A stretch of 10,383 nucleotides of DNA from Nitrospiraceae bacterium (GTDB taxonomy: Bacteria; Nitrospirota; Thermodesulfovibrionia; Thermodesulfovibrionales; UBA9159). Below the pieces are notes generated by a model that was not told where the DNA came from, did not search any database, and worked only from the letters and a program-made list of their open reading frames with translations. Positions 1-7,019 of this stretch are shown one piece after another. The DNA is taken from contig DMNE01000185.1 of NCBI GenBank assembly GCA_003453735.1, forward strand, positions 13,374 to 23,756, given 5' to 3'. The position numbers and the translations under genes were made by a program. Each line of letters opens with the position of its first letter. Position 1 is the first letter of the stretch.

Positions 1-74
1 GATCCTACAGTGATATGAAGGTCAGATGCTCCGCGGTCGATCATTTGCTTTAGTAGGTCATAGAGTGTTGCCAT
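1..74 (-). CDS. pilT: PilT, type IV pilus retraction ATPase (N-terminal fragment)
   Basis: Only the first 24 codons lie in the window; the gene continues past position 1. The visible start reads MATLYDLLKQMIDRGASDLHITVG, with the GASDLH-TVG signature near the N-terminus that PilT-family hexameric ATPases share. PilT powers retraction of type IV pili for twitching motility at the inner-membrane base of the machine. The ATG is at 74-72. An AGGAGA ribosome binding site lies just upstream and overlaps the region of the pilB stop codon; the two genes are 12 bases apart, so they are almost certainly co-transcribed and probably translationally coupled. The Walker motifs are outside the window, so PilT versus a PilU-like paralogue cannot be separated. 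Confidence 0.85.
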   Translation of the reverse strand, partial: MATLYDLLKQMIDRGASDLHITVG

Positions 75-86
75 GGACGTGTCTCC

Positions 87-1904
87 TTAGTCTCCAAACG
101 TAACTCTCAGAATCTCTTCGATTGTAGTAATCCCCTCTTTAACTTTTACCATCCCGCTCATCCTGAGGGTTTTCGTACCAAGCCGGACGGCCGTCTTTTT
201 CACCTCACTGGCTGACGCACCTTCGAGAATCAACTCACGGATCTCATCTCTGATAGGCATCACCTCGTACAGCGCTATCCTTCCCTTGTATCCGGAATTG
301 TTACATGCGGGACAGCCTTTGCCCTTAAAGCACTTGAGAGCAGTTGCCTCCCCCTCGGGAAACCCAACCTTTATCAGAGCTGGGACGGAAATTTTTTCCT
401 CGACCTTGCACTGCTGGCATATCCTTCTGGCGAGTCTCTGGGCCAATATGAGTATAACCGAAGAAGATACAAGGAACGGCTCTATCCCCATGTTCAATAA
501 TCTGCTTATGGTGCTTGGGGCATCATTGGTATGGAGAGTGCTTAAGACGAGATGACCGGTTAAGGCAGCCTTTACGCCGATCTCGGCAGTTTCAAAGTCC
601 CTTATCTCACCAACCATGATGATATCCGGGTCCTGCCTCAAGAATGACCGTAATGCGGAAGCAAAGGTCAAGCCGATCTCCTCCCGCACCTGCACTTGGT
701 TTATGCCCATAAAGTTATACTCAACAGGATCTTCTGAAGTCATGATATTTGTATCCGTCTTATTCAAATGGTTGAGCGCGGAATATAAGGTCGTGGTCTT
801 GCCACTCCCTGTCGGGCCCGTCACCAAGACCATGCCGTAGGGTTTTTCGATGGCCTCCATGAAATCATCCAACTGTTTCTTCTCGAATCCGAGTTTTGTC
901 ATATCGACCTGGAGATTTGATTTGTCCAGGAGTCGCAAAACAGTCTTTTCGCCGAAGAGTGTGGGGAGTGTCGAGACACGAAAATCTATTTCCCGTTTTC
1001 TCCCTAACTTGAGCTTGATTCTGCCATCTTGGGGAAGCCTTCTCTCCGCGATGTCAAGCCGTGACATTATTTTGACTCTTGAGGTCAGAGCGGCTTTTAT
1101 TTTAGTGGGAAGACTCATCACGGTGTACATAACTCCATCAACCCTATAGCGCACCCGGAGTGAAGCTTCGTAAGGTTCTATGTGAATATCGCTTGCACCA
1201 GCCTTGATAGCGTTGACGAATATGCCGTTGACGAGTTTGACGATCGGTGCCTCCACATCCTTGACTACCTCGGTGTCGTCTCTTTCTTCAACAGTCTCTA
1301 TGCCGTCCAGAGCTGTACCAACGACTTTGTCGAATTCATCGACGTCAATGGACGGTCCATCGTCCATGGCACCCATTCCATCCATCGGCGATTCTTCATC
1401 GACAAGAGTGTAATCCTTAGCCTGAAGTGCCGAGGCTGGAGTTGAACTGCTCTTGGCGACCTTCACAACCTCTTTGTCGCCCTGCTTATAATAATTTGTT
1501 ATACCGTTGATGATACTGCTCTCGCTGGAAACCACTACCTCGACATTGTAACCTGTCATAAATTTGACATCATCTATTGCGAACAGATTCGACGGGTCAG
1601 CCATAGCGATCGTCAAAGTGGCGCCAACTCTGGTAACGGGGATAATAAAGTATTTTCTTGCCATTTCAATAGGTATGAGCTTAATCACCGCAGGGTCAAC
1701 GGTGTATTCGGACAAGTTTATTGCAGGCACACCATATTGTTTACTCAGGAAGGAAACGAGCTTATCCTCAGAGATATAGCCAAGCTTAATAAGATTTGTG
1801 CCGAGTCTTCCTCCCTCGTTTTTCTGGAGGTTCAATGCCTGTCGGAGCTGGTCCTCTGATATAATGTTAGAGGCAATGAGCATCTGGCCGAGCTTGGCTG
1901 CCAT
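87..1904 (-). CDS. pilB: PilB, type IV pilus assembly ATPase
   Basis: This is the cytoplasmic ATPase that drives pilus extension. Residue numbers count from a GTG two codons upstream of the chosen ATG. An N-terminal MshEN-type region (about 1-140, LGQMLIASNIISEDQLRQAL) may bind c-di-GMP as in related ATPases. A linker follows, then the GspE/PilB core: GASDIHIEPYE (about 238-248), Walker A GPTGSGKTT (365-373), Walker B region DPDIIMVGEIRD (427-438), a His-box TGHLVLSTLHTND (451-463) and a zinc tetracysteine site (CQQC at 498-501, CPAC at 533-536). The length, about 605 aa, is slightly above the usual 560-580. ATG 1904 is preferred because MAAKLGQML matches family starts; GTG 1910 is the alternative and neither has a Shine-Dalgarno. 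The gene is followed 12 bases later by pilT. Confidence 0.95.
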   Translation of the reverse strand: MAAKLGQMLIASNIISEDQLRQALNLQKNEGGRLGTNLIKLGYISEDKLVSFLSKQYGVPAINLSEYTVDPAVIKLIPIEMARKYFIIPVTRVGATLTIAMADPSNLFAIDDVKFMTGYNVEVVVSSESSIINGITNYYKQGDKEVVKVAKSSSTPASALQAKDYTLVDEESPMDGMGAMDDGPSIDVDEFDKVVGTALDGIETVEERDDTEVVKDVEAPIVKLVNGIFVNAIKAGASDIHIEPYEASLRVRYRVDGVMYTVMSLPTKIKAALTSRVKIMSRLDIAERRLPQDGRIKLKLGRKREIDFRVSTLPTLFGEKTVLRLLDKSNLQVDMTKLGFEKKQLDDFMEAIEKPYGMVLVTGPTGSGKTTTLYSALNHLNKTDTNIMTSEDPVEYNFMGINQVQVREEIGLTFASALRSFLRQDPDIIMVGEIRDFETAEIGVKAALTGHLVLSTLHTNDAPSTISRLLNMGIEPFLVSSSVILILAQRLARRICQQCKVEEKISVPALIKVGFPEGEATALKCFKGKGCPACNNSGYKGRIALYEVMPIRDEIRELILEGASASEVKKTAVRLGTKTLRMSGMVKVKEGITTIEEILRVTFGD

Positions 1905-1913
1905 ATACACTAC

Positions 1914-1941
1914 GATATATTAATAATGGGTTGAATGTCAA
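1914..1941 (-). promoter_or_regulatory. Predicted sigma-70-type promoter of pilB, near-leaderless
   Basis: On the minus strand a perfect -35 TTGACA (1936-1941) is followed after 16 bases by TATATC (1914-1919), four of six matches to TATAAT. Transcription would begin around 1906-1907, within a few bases of the pilB ATG at 1904. No Shine-Dalgarno sequence is visible, so the mRNA would be leaderless or nearly so. Confidence is limited because the -10 match is partial. Confidence 0.5.
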
Positions 1942-2100
1942 CAGACTAACCCCTCAAAGTCCAATGATTTTTTTCAATCTTTTCAGGGCAGCTCCAATAG
2001 TGCAATTCACTACTTCTTCCAGCCGTAAAACGGGAAGATTGCATCACGAATGGGGAATAATCAGGGGAAAAAGGCGGAGGGATACGCTATGTTACTGTTT

Positions 2101-2115
2101 CAGAAGGATCTTCTG
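2101..2115 (-). terminator. Short hairpin downstream of yidC
   Basis: CAGAAG (2101-2106) and CTTCTG (2110-2115) form a perfect 6-bp stem with a 3-base loop, about 40 bases after the yidC stop. There is no U-tract on the minus strand, so an intrinsic terminator is only weakly supported. The rest of the yidC-pilB gap (1942-2152) shows no gene. In particular no jag/khpB reading frame, a common neighbour downstream of yidC, is seen. Confidence 0.25.
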
Positions 2116-2152
2116 CTACTTCGCAAATAGTTTTTCGGCATTGCCAGCGCTC

Positions 2153-3688
2153 TTATTTGTTCTGCTGAGATATCTTTTTGTTGGTATAGAACTGTTGAGC
2201 GATACTGAGGATGTTGTTCGTGAGCCAGTAAAGCACAAGCCCCGATGCGAAATTCAAGAAGAGAAAGGTGAACACCACCGGCATGAGCATCATCATTTTG
2301 TTCTGTGTGGGATCAAGGGATGAAGGGGTCATTTTTTGTTGTACGACCATGGTTATGCCCATGATGATAGGGAGGATATAATACGGGTCTTTTGTGGAGA
2401 GGTCAGTTATCCAGAATAAAAAAGGTGCACCTCTTAACTCAATCGATATCATAAGTACTTTGTAAAGGGCATAGAAGACCGGTATCTGCAGGATCATCGG
2501 AAGGCAACCACCCACAGGGTTTACCTTGTATTTCTTATACATTTCCATCGTCTCGCGCTGCATCTTCTGCGGGTCTTTTTTGTATTTCTCCTTTATTTCA
2601 TTGAGTTTTGGTTGGAGTTCCTGCATCTTCCTCATGGATTTCTGGCCTTTGTTGATGAGGGGGATAAAGGGAATCCGCACTATTATTGTGAGGAGAACAA
2701 TGGCCCAGCCGTAATTGCCCAGAAATTTATAAAAGAATTTCAACACCCAGAAGAGGGGACGCGCCAATATGGAGAAGAACCCAAAATCGATGACATGTTC
2801 GAGGCTAACGTGTAATGCCTGCAGCCTGTCATAATCTTTGGGACCGGCATACATCAGGAAATTATTCACGCCGGATTGAACCTTGAGCGCAAGCACAGGG
2901 GTATTTTTTATCTTCCATGCCTTTGCCTCACGCACTTGCCCGGAAGGTGCGATCGCTGCAAAGAAGTACTTGTCCTCCTGGGCTATCCAGCGGATACCCT
3001 CCCCACCGAAACTTTTTGGTTCATCCAATTTTTTTGCACTTAGCTCTATTCTGTCCGTGTCTTTAAGGAGAACGGGCCCTATATGCGGAGCGGTTCTGTC
3101 CGTTGCGTCGTAAATCCCGAAATCAGAGCCAAGGGTAATCCAGTATTCCGGAATTCCCGTCACCTCATCCCTGAGATCAAACTTGTACTGGTCAGCGTAG
3201 AACGTATACGTCCTCTTGATCGACAACTGAGGGGAGGAATATGAGAAAACGATGGAACCTCTCTGGTTGTTCTTGAGCGCGAGGGAAGCGCCTTCCAAAG
3301 AGAAATTAACCTGGGAGAGCCCAAAATTATCCGTATTTATTCCCAATGCGAGCGCTGGGAGAACTTCCGGGTTCTTGAGCAAAGAGACATCTGAGCCTTT
3401 TTTGTCCCTGTACGATTTCAGTTCAAAGGCCTTGATCGACCCCCCTCTCGACGTCAGGGTAGCAATATAATAATCGGTCTCCACTATAACATCTTTTACC
3501 TCGGTTGAACCTTCGGTTGCGGGAAGCGTGGCTGGAGGTGGTGCAGTTTCTTTTTTCAATAGTTCAGGAGTGGTTTCTGTTTTCTGTGGTGCTTGGGGTG
3601 CCGGTTTCGGGAGCAAGTACTGAGACCCTATCAACACGAGCAGTGAGAGGATAATAGCGACGAGCGTTCTCTTGTCCATGAAATCCAT
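2153..3688 (-). CDS. yidC: YidC membrane protein insertase
   Basis: YidC inserts and folds inner-membrane proteins, alone or with SecYEG. The 511-residue protein has the diderm layout: an N-terminal transmembrane segment (about 7-26), a Pro/Thr/Glu-rich linker (about 28-62), a periplasmic beta-sandwich domain (about 65-300), and the conserved Oxa1-type core (about 305-500). In the core, TIIVRIPFIPL carries the groove arginine (R338), followed by a charged cytoplasmic hairpin (QELQPKLNEIKEKYKKDPQKM), PVGGCLPMILQIPVFYALY, and the last helices with LYWLTNN. The ATG at 3688 starts one base after the yidD stop; a second in-frame ATG at 3679 (MDKRTLVAI) matches usual family starts better. Neither has a strong ribosome binding site, so coupling to yidD is likely. 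Confidence 0.97.
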   Translation of the reverse strand: MDFMDKRTLVAIILSLLVLIGSQYLLPKPAPQAPQKTETTPELLKKETAPPPATLPATEGSTEVKDVIVETDYYIATLTSRGGSIKAFELKSYRDKKGSDVSLLKNPEVLPALALGINTDNFGLSQVNFSLEGASLALKNNQRGSIVFSYSSPQLSIKRTYTFYADQYKFDLRDEVTGIPEYWITLGSDFGIYDATDRTAPHIGPVLLKDTDRIELSAKKLDEPKSFGGEGIRWIAQEDKYFFAAIAPSGQVREAKAWKIKNTPVLALKVQSGVNNFLMYAGPKDYDRLQALHVSLEHVIDFGFFSILARPLFWVLKFFYKFLGNYGWAIVLLTIIVRIPFIPLINKGQKSMRKMQELQPKLNEIKEKYKKDPQKMQRETMEMYKKYKVNPVGGCLPMILQIPVFYALYKVLMISIELRGAPFLFWITDLSTKDPYYILPIIMGITMVVQQKMTPSSLDPTQNKMMMLMPVVFTFLFLNFASGLVLYWLTNNILSIAQQFYTNKKISQQNK

Positions 3689-3689
3689 A

Positions 3690-3899
3690 TTATCTCACAG
3701 GGTCGTGCCCGCCTGGATGGAAGGGATGGCACTTCAGAATCCTCCTCATGGAAAGAGTGATACCTCTAATAGTGCCATACTTTCTCAGCGCCTCGAGAGA
3801 ATAAACAGAACAGGTAGGGGTAAACCTACAACTTTGAGGAATGAACGGAGAGAGTGTATATTGATACATGCTTACGAATCCTATGATTATTCTATCCAT
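3690..3899 (-). CDS. yidD: YidD, membrane protein insertion efficiency factor
   Basis: This 69-residue protein is a typical YidD (DUF37): an amphipathic N-terminus (MDRIIIGFVSMYQYTLSPF), the cysteine motif SCRFTPTCSVYSLEAL (Cys24 and Cys30), and the C-terminal CHPFHPGGHDPV. YidD helps YidC-dependent insertion at the inner membrane; its mechanism is not settled. The stop codon TAA (3690-3692) lies one base before the yidC ATG, the usual gene order and spacing. Upstream, where rnpA is normally found, only 192 bases separate this gene from rpmH. Confidence 0.95.
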   Translation of the reverse strand: MDRIIIGFVSMYQYTLSPFIPQSCRFTPTCSVYSLEALRKYGTIRGITLSMRRILKCHPFHPGGHDPVR

Positions 3900-4091
3900 G
3901 TCTCTCTCTTGTCTGTTGACCAGGCATAAAGGGAAAAGATGACCGAGAAAATCGGTAGGGTTTGGAGACTCCTTTGTTCTTCAGAATTTTCTTAGTGACA
4001 CAGAGAAGATAGGAAACACCTTCTCCCAAAGTCCAGAGACGCAACTTTGATTGAGATTTCAGAAAAACGTTGCACGTGGGGGCGAAGGCGT
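3900..4091 (-). other. rpmH-yidD interval without a recognisable rnpA
   Basis: In most bacteria rnpA (about 330-400 bases, RNase P protein) sits between rpmH and yidD. Here there are only 192 bases. I translated all three minus frames: two contain stop codons, and the open one (about 65 codons with no ATG, ending TAG at the yidD start) has no RNR-type arginine motif or other RnpA hallmark. A 5-bp hairpin ACCGA/TCGGT (3942-3956) is the only structure seen. Either rnpA is deleted or moved, or this is a highly eroded remnant. Confidence 0.6.
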
Positions 4092-4232
4092 CTAGACCGC
4101 CAACCGCTTACGTCCCTTTGCACGTCTCCGTTGAAGGATTCTCCTGCCTCCCTTGGTGCTCATCCTTTCCAGGAAGCCGTGAGTTCGCTTTCTCTTTATT
4201 TTATGCGGACGGTATGTCGTATATGTTCCCAT
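4092..4232 (-). CDS. rpmH: 50S ribosomal protein L34
   Basis: This 46-residue gene is easily missed because it is so short. The translation contains the L34 signature: [38 protein letters not shown] and the C-terminal LAV. L34 is a small basic protein of the large ribosomal subunit. The ATG at 4232-4230 has a GAGGAA ribosome binding site 4-5 bases upstream; the stop is TAG (4092-4094). The N-terminus reads [10 protein letters not shown] rather than the usual M-K-R-T-Y-(Q/R)-P, two residues longer and lacking the first arginine. The reading frame is otherwise intact and matches the family through to the end. It heads the rpmH-yidD-yidC cluster. Confidence 0.96.
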   Translation of the reverse strand: MGTYTTYRPHKIKRKRTHGFLERMSTKGGRRILQRRRAKGRKRLAV

Positions 4233-4249
4233 GCATTTCCTCGCTCGAA

Positions 4250-4279
4250 AGTATAAACTTTCAGATTACTGAAAGTCAA
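4250..4279 (-). promoter_or_regulatory. rpmH promoter with an inverted repeat in its spacer
   Basis: On the minus strand -35 TTGACT (4274-4279) and -10 TATACT (4250-4255), each five of six consensus matches, are 18 bases apart (17 if TTATAC is used). The start would be near 4243, giving a leader of about a dozen bases that holds the GAGGAA ribosome binding site. The spacer is filled by a perfect inverted repeat: ACTTTCAG (4257-4264), four bases, CTGAAAGT (4269-4276). It is placed where a bound repressor would block RNA polymerase. Confidence 0.7.
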
Positions 4280-4283
4280 GGTA

Positions 4284-4313
4284 TCATTTCGTTTCGTATT
4301 CGTGTCATTTCGT
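4284..4313. repeat. Two TCATTTCGT repeats upstream of the rpmH promoter
   Basis: The 9-mer TCATTTCGT occurs at 4284-4292 and 4305-4313, exactly 21 bases apart, about two helical turns. Both lie just upstream of the rpmH -35 box, on the same face of the helix. They could be activator sites or simply a low-complexity TTCGT-rich stretch. Confidence 0.4.
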
Positions 4314-4562
4314 ATCGATTTCTTCGTGAGGCAACGGCAGTCCACCAATTCCCGAATGTCCGGAATGTTCCCGAGCATTCAGAGTGTTACGCCCCAATTT
4401 TCTGTGTCAGGGCAAAATAGACATGTCAGGTGGTAGAAACCGGCTAAATCCTATTGCTGAAGAAAGCTCACAGGAAAGAGTTTTAAAAAAATGCCGACAC
4501 GAATGCAGAAAGATAAAATAATGTCCCAAGAGATCGTTGTTTTATCTTGTTCATCCGTGATA
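4314..4562. other. Intergenic stretch with no gene found
   Basis: I see no supported reading frame, RNA gene or repeat between the rpmH upstream repeats and the AEC promoter. Because rpmH often borders dnaA/oriC, I looked for DnaA boxes (TTATCCACA and its complement); none is present. A short imperfect repetition around 4354-4380 (GAATGTCCGGAATG followed by GAGCATTC) could be a relic of a mobile element end, but I cannot identify one. Confidence 0.4.
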
Positions 4563-4568
4563 TATAAT
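4563..4568 (+). promoter_or_regulatory. -10 box immediately upstream of the AEC permease
   Basis: A perfect TATAAT ends seven bases before the first ATG (4576), so transcription should start at or within a base or two of that A. A TG dinucleotide at 4558-4559 may help, by an extended -10 using the overlapping TATATA. No good -35 at the right spacing and no Shine-Dalgarno sequence are visible. The arrangement predicts a leaderless mRNA. Confidence 0.45.
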
Positions 4569-4575
4569 CTTCACC

Positions 4576-4617
4576 ATGTACGACATACTATTTCCGATGT
4601 ACGACATACTATTTCCG
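4576..4617 (+). repeat. Exact 21-bp tandem duplication at the AEC gene start
   Basis: Bases 4576-4596 and 4597-4617 are identical and adjacent, each beginning ATGTACGACATA. The duplication keeps the reading frame and encodes MYDILFP twice, giving two in-frame start codons 21 bases apart. Confidence 0.98.
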
Positions 4618-5535
4618 TTTGCCTTAATTATTGCGTTAGGAGTGGTTTGCAGGCGGCTCAGAATCGGTGGCCTTGATGCCTGGTCTATGCGTCAGGCCAT
4701 TAATGCATCGGTTTTCAATATATTCCTGCCAGCCCTCTGCGTAAAGATCATACTTACCGCGCAGATTGATCTGGAGACCGTCCTCATCCCTGCAACCGCA
4801 TGCGTTACAACCATCACTGGCCTCGTGCTGTCCCTTGCTGTCTATACACTTTTAGGAAAGGCAGTGGCTATTGAGCAGGGCAAGAAAGCAGTACTGGTAA
4901 TCGCAGCTACATTCGGGAATGTTACTTACCTGGGGCTTCCTGTCCTTACCGGGTTGTACGGATCTGAAGCCGCAAAGTACGCTTTGTTTTATGATCTCTT
5001 AGCCACGACACCTCTTCTCTGGCTTCTCTGTGTGCCATTGGCGTCATGGTATGGAGAGGGAAAGAGATACGAGATCAGAGAGTCGCTGAGAACAATCGGT
5101 GCTCTTCCCCCGATCTGGGGCATATGCGCAGGCATCCTGATAAAGCTGACCGGCCTCTCTATTCCATCGGTCGTTCTTAAAACCATGGGCATGCTTGGTG
5201 ACCTTGTTGTCCCCCTCATGATCTTCAGCATCGGCCTGGCCCTTTCCCTACCCAAGGTAAAACATGTATATATTCTTGCCCCGGCTATCATCATCAAACT
5301 CGCAATAGTGCCGCTCATCTCCTACCAGACAGCCAGCTTTCTCGGTTTACGGCAGACCGCTCTTGCTTCATGCGTCATAGAAGGCGCCATGCCCACGATG
5401 GTATTATCTCTCTTGATAGCTGCACGGTTTAAGCTTGATGAAACTTTAGCAGCCTTTCTGATCGTTGTGACAACCGTGCTGTCCTTCGCCACCCTGCCCC
5501 TTGCCTTTCATATGACAAAATTCCTGATCCCCTGA
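4576..5535 (+). CDS. AEC-family (auxin efflux carrier) permease
   Basis: This 319-residue protein is an integral membrane transporter of the AEC family. About ten hydrophobic segments are visible in two blocks, the layout of the bile/arsenite/riboflavin transporter fold. Family features include GNVTYLGLPVLTGLYG (about 114-129), QAINASVFNIFLPALC (about 40-55) and AMPTMVLSLLIA (about 271-282). AEC proteins export organic acids, amino acids or auxin-like compounds; the substrate cannot be read from this sequence. It is monocistronic and convergent with ybgC. The start is duplicated (MYDILFPMYDILFP): ATG 4576 fits the leaderless promoter, and ATG 4597 would give the ancestral-looking 312-residue form. 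Neither has a Shine-Dalgarno. Confidence 0.9.
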   Translation: MYDILFPMYDILFPFALIIALGVVCRRLRIGGLDAWSMRQAINASVFNIFLPALCVKIILTAQIDLETVLIPATACVTTITGLVLSLAVYTLLGKAVAIEQGKKAVLVIAATFGNVTYLGLPVLTGLYGSEAAKYALFYDLLATTPLLWLLCVPLASWYGEGKRYEIRESLRTIGALPPIWGICAGILIKLTGLSIPSVVLKTMGMLGDLVVPLMIFSIGLALSLPKVKHVYILAPAIIIKLAIVPLISYQTASFLGLRQTALASCVIEGAMPTMVLSLLIAARFKLDETLAAFLIVVTTVLSFATLPLAFHMTKFLIP

Positions 5536-5615
5536 ATGGTGCGCACCGTTCCTAAAACTACGGACAAATATACCACGATGTCATTCGAACGCCCAATGCT
5601 TAAAGGGCAAAAATG

Positions 5616-6002
5616 CTAAAGAAGAGTCTTGATCTCATCGGGTATGCGCACAGGTTTAAAACCCTTGCCGACACAGACCAATGTTGTGTGTGCCTTAACT
5701 GCCAGAACGCTGTCTTTTGTAATCTCCTGAGAAAACTCAAGGGCCACGCGTCCAACACTTTTGATCTTGGTGAGAATCTTTATGGTCTCCTGATACCGGA
5801 CGGGTGATTTATAATCAATCTCTACCCGCGCAACGACAAAATGGATACCGGTGTCAGCCCACTTTTTCAGCACGATACCTTTGCTCAAAAAGAATTCGGT
5901 ACGTGCTTCTTCTAGATATTTTAGATAATTGGCATAATAGACCACTCCTCCGCAATCGGTGTCATGGTAATATATTTTCTTCTCAAGAAAAAAGGCATCC
6001 AT
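5616..6002 (-). CDS. ybgC: YbgC-type acyl-CoA thioesterase (hotdog fold)
   Basis: The 128-residue protein has the 4-hydroxybenzoyl-CoA thioesterase/YbgC signature near its start, IYYHDTDCGGVVYYANYLKYLEEARTEFF, including the catalytic-type aspartates of DTD. Later elements fit the hotdog fold (HFVVARVEIDYKSPVRYQE, VKAHTTLVCV). Such enzymes hydrolyse acyl-CoA thioesters in the cytoplasm; in many Gram-negatives ybgC lies beside tol-pal, but not here. The reading frame is open to a GTG at 6059, but that 19-residue extension has no ribosome binding site and does not resemble the family, so ATG 6002 is chosen (only a weak GAG upstream). It is convergent with the AEC gene, with an 80-base gap and no clear terminator, and divergent from the DUF1284 gene. 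Confidence 0.9.
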   Translation of the reverse strand: MDAFFLEKKIYYHDTDCGGVVYYANYLKYLEEARTEFFLSKGIVLKKWADTGIHFVVARVEIDYKSPVRYQETIKILTKIKSVGRVALEFSQEITKDSVLAVKAHTTLVCVGKGFKPVRIPDEIKTLL

Positions 6003-6082
6003 AGCTCGGCATATTTTACCTGAATCAACTTCAAAATATGTTACCCTACTAATGTGCACGTGAATTTCATTCCAGGAGGACT

Positions 6083-6502
6083 ATGATACCGAAGCTCAGA
6101 GGACATCATCTCATCTGTCTTCAGTTCTTTCAAGGAGAAGGATACAATGAGGAGTTTGTGGATAATCTTGGAATGATAAGGCAGCTGATACGGGATGAGC
6201 CGGTAGAGATCTCTGCAGGGCCCGATGACATCTGTAGAAAATGCCCTTACCTCGAGAATGATGTGTGCGGATACAACGAACGTGCGGAGGAAGAAATAAG
6301 GGAAATGGACGAAAGGGCATTGAGACTGCTCGGGGCAGCTACGGGGAGCAGGGCGGCATGGGATGAGATCAGGGAAAAACTGCCGATGATATTCCATGAA
6401 TGGCACACCTTGTATTGCAAGGTCTGTCACTGGAGAGGGGCGTGCGAGAAGGGCGATTTTTACCGGCGATTAAAAAACACATGTCTTACAGAATCGGTTT
6501 GA
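6083..6502 (+). CDS. DUF1284 cysteine-rich protein
   Basis: This 139-residue protein matches the DUF1284 pattern: the start KLRGHHLICLQFFQGEGYNEEFV with a double histidine (8-9) and Cys12, then CRKC (51-54), Cys62, CKVC (112-115), Cys121 and Cys134. The paired cysteines suggest an iron-sulfur cluster or zinc site; the family is described as putative iron-sulfur binding, with no settled function. It appears cytoplasmic, having no signal peptide or membrane segment. A strong AGGAGG ribosome binding site lies just before the ATG. It is divergently arranged from ybgC across 80 bases. A hairpin at 6525-6562 follows the stop. Confidence 0.88.
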   Translation: MIPKLRGHHLICLQFFQGEGYNEEFVDNLGMIRQLIRDEPVEISAGPDDICRKCPYLENDVCGYNERAEEEIREMDERALRLLGAATGSRAAWDEIREKLPMIFHEWHTLYCKVCHWRGACEKGDFYRRLKNTCLTESV

Positions 6503-6524
6503 TGGCTGCCCCCCCACTGTCATT

Positions 6525-6562
6525 GAAGAGGGAAGATCGATCGACCCTCGATTTTCCTCTTC
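6525..6562 (+). terminator. Long imperfect hairpin after the DUF1284 gene
   Basis: GAAGAGGGAAGATCGA (6525-6540) can pair with TCGATTTTCCTCTTC (6548-6562) with one bulged G and one wobble, around a 7-base loop. It begins 22 bases after the stop codon. No U-tract follows the stem, so it may protect the 3' end or terminate inefficiently. Confidence 0.4.
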
Positions 6563-6977
6563 GAGAGGGATGCAAGCGCTTGATAGCTGAGGAATCTGTT
6601 TTACGCCGAATCGAGCCATCCATTCTGTTACAATTCTTCCACCTGTCCCGGAACAAACCAGCCACCCTTGGCAGGGGAAACCTTCACATTCGGATTGAAA
6701 CATGCAGCGAGGAGTGCTTCCTGTAACCCGCGCTGAGGGATCAGTTAGAAGACCGTCTCAAAGATCTTTAGATTATTACAATAGGGGAAAGATGAAGGCC
6801 ACGAAAGCATTCCACACTTGTTCTTGGTTTTCGAAAGCGAGCATTACTGAATAAAGTGATTACCGTCGCCCCATCTTGCTTAGGGGCCTTCAGATTTTTA
6901 TTAGTCCTACAAGAATGTTCTGGTTGTAAGCCAAAGTCGTTGAACTGCTCGCCAGTCGGCACAAATGCGCTCCATCA
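6563..6977. other. Intergenic stretch, no supported gene
   Basis: No reading frame here has a ribosome binding site together with a recognisable product. The longest minus frame (6768-6962, GTG start) and a 50-codon plus frame starting at an ATG near 6702 are not supported. One hairpin is visible: GCCCC (6868-6872) with GGGGC (6883-6887), followed on the plus strand by a T-rich stretch. It could be a weak terminator. Confidence 0.4.
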
Positions 6978-7007
6978 GAAGAGGGAGGAGCATACCCCTC
7001 CCTCTTC
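6978..7007 (-). terminator. Perfect 11-bp hairpin downstream of the OmpA lipoprotein
   Basis: GAAGAGGGAGG (6978-6988) and CCTCCCTCTTC (6997-7007) pair perfectly around an 8-base loop, 13 bases after the stop codon. The strand leaving the stem (minus) is only mildly U-rich, so it is a probable but not canonical intrinsic terminator. The arm closely resembles that of the hairpin at 6525. Confidence 0.65.
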
Positions 7008-7019
7008 CTCATCCGGCAT

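Noticed and set aside
4070..4420. 116-codon plus-strand reading frame, and a 60-codon minus frame at 4196-4378
   Set aside because: Both overlap rpmH and its promoter in other frames; rpmH is the real gene and neither product is recognisable.
4233..4575. Possible oriC next to rpmH
   Set aside because: No DnaA box (TTATCCACA or close variants), no dnaA gene and no AT-rich unwinding array.
5538..5547. Palindrome GGTGCGCACC after the AEC stop
   Set aside because: Only 10 bp without a loop or U-tract; not enough to call a terminator or operator.
6003..6059. 19-residue N-terminal extension of the YbgC protein from GTG 6059
   Set aside because: No ribosome binding site, and the family motif starts at the usual distance from ATG 6002.
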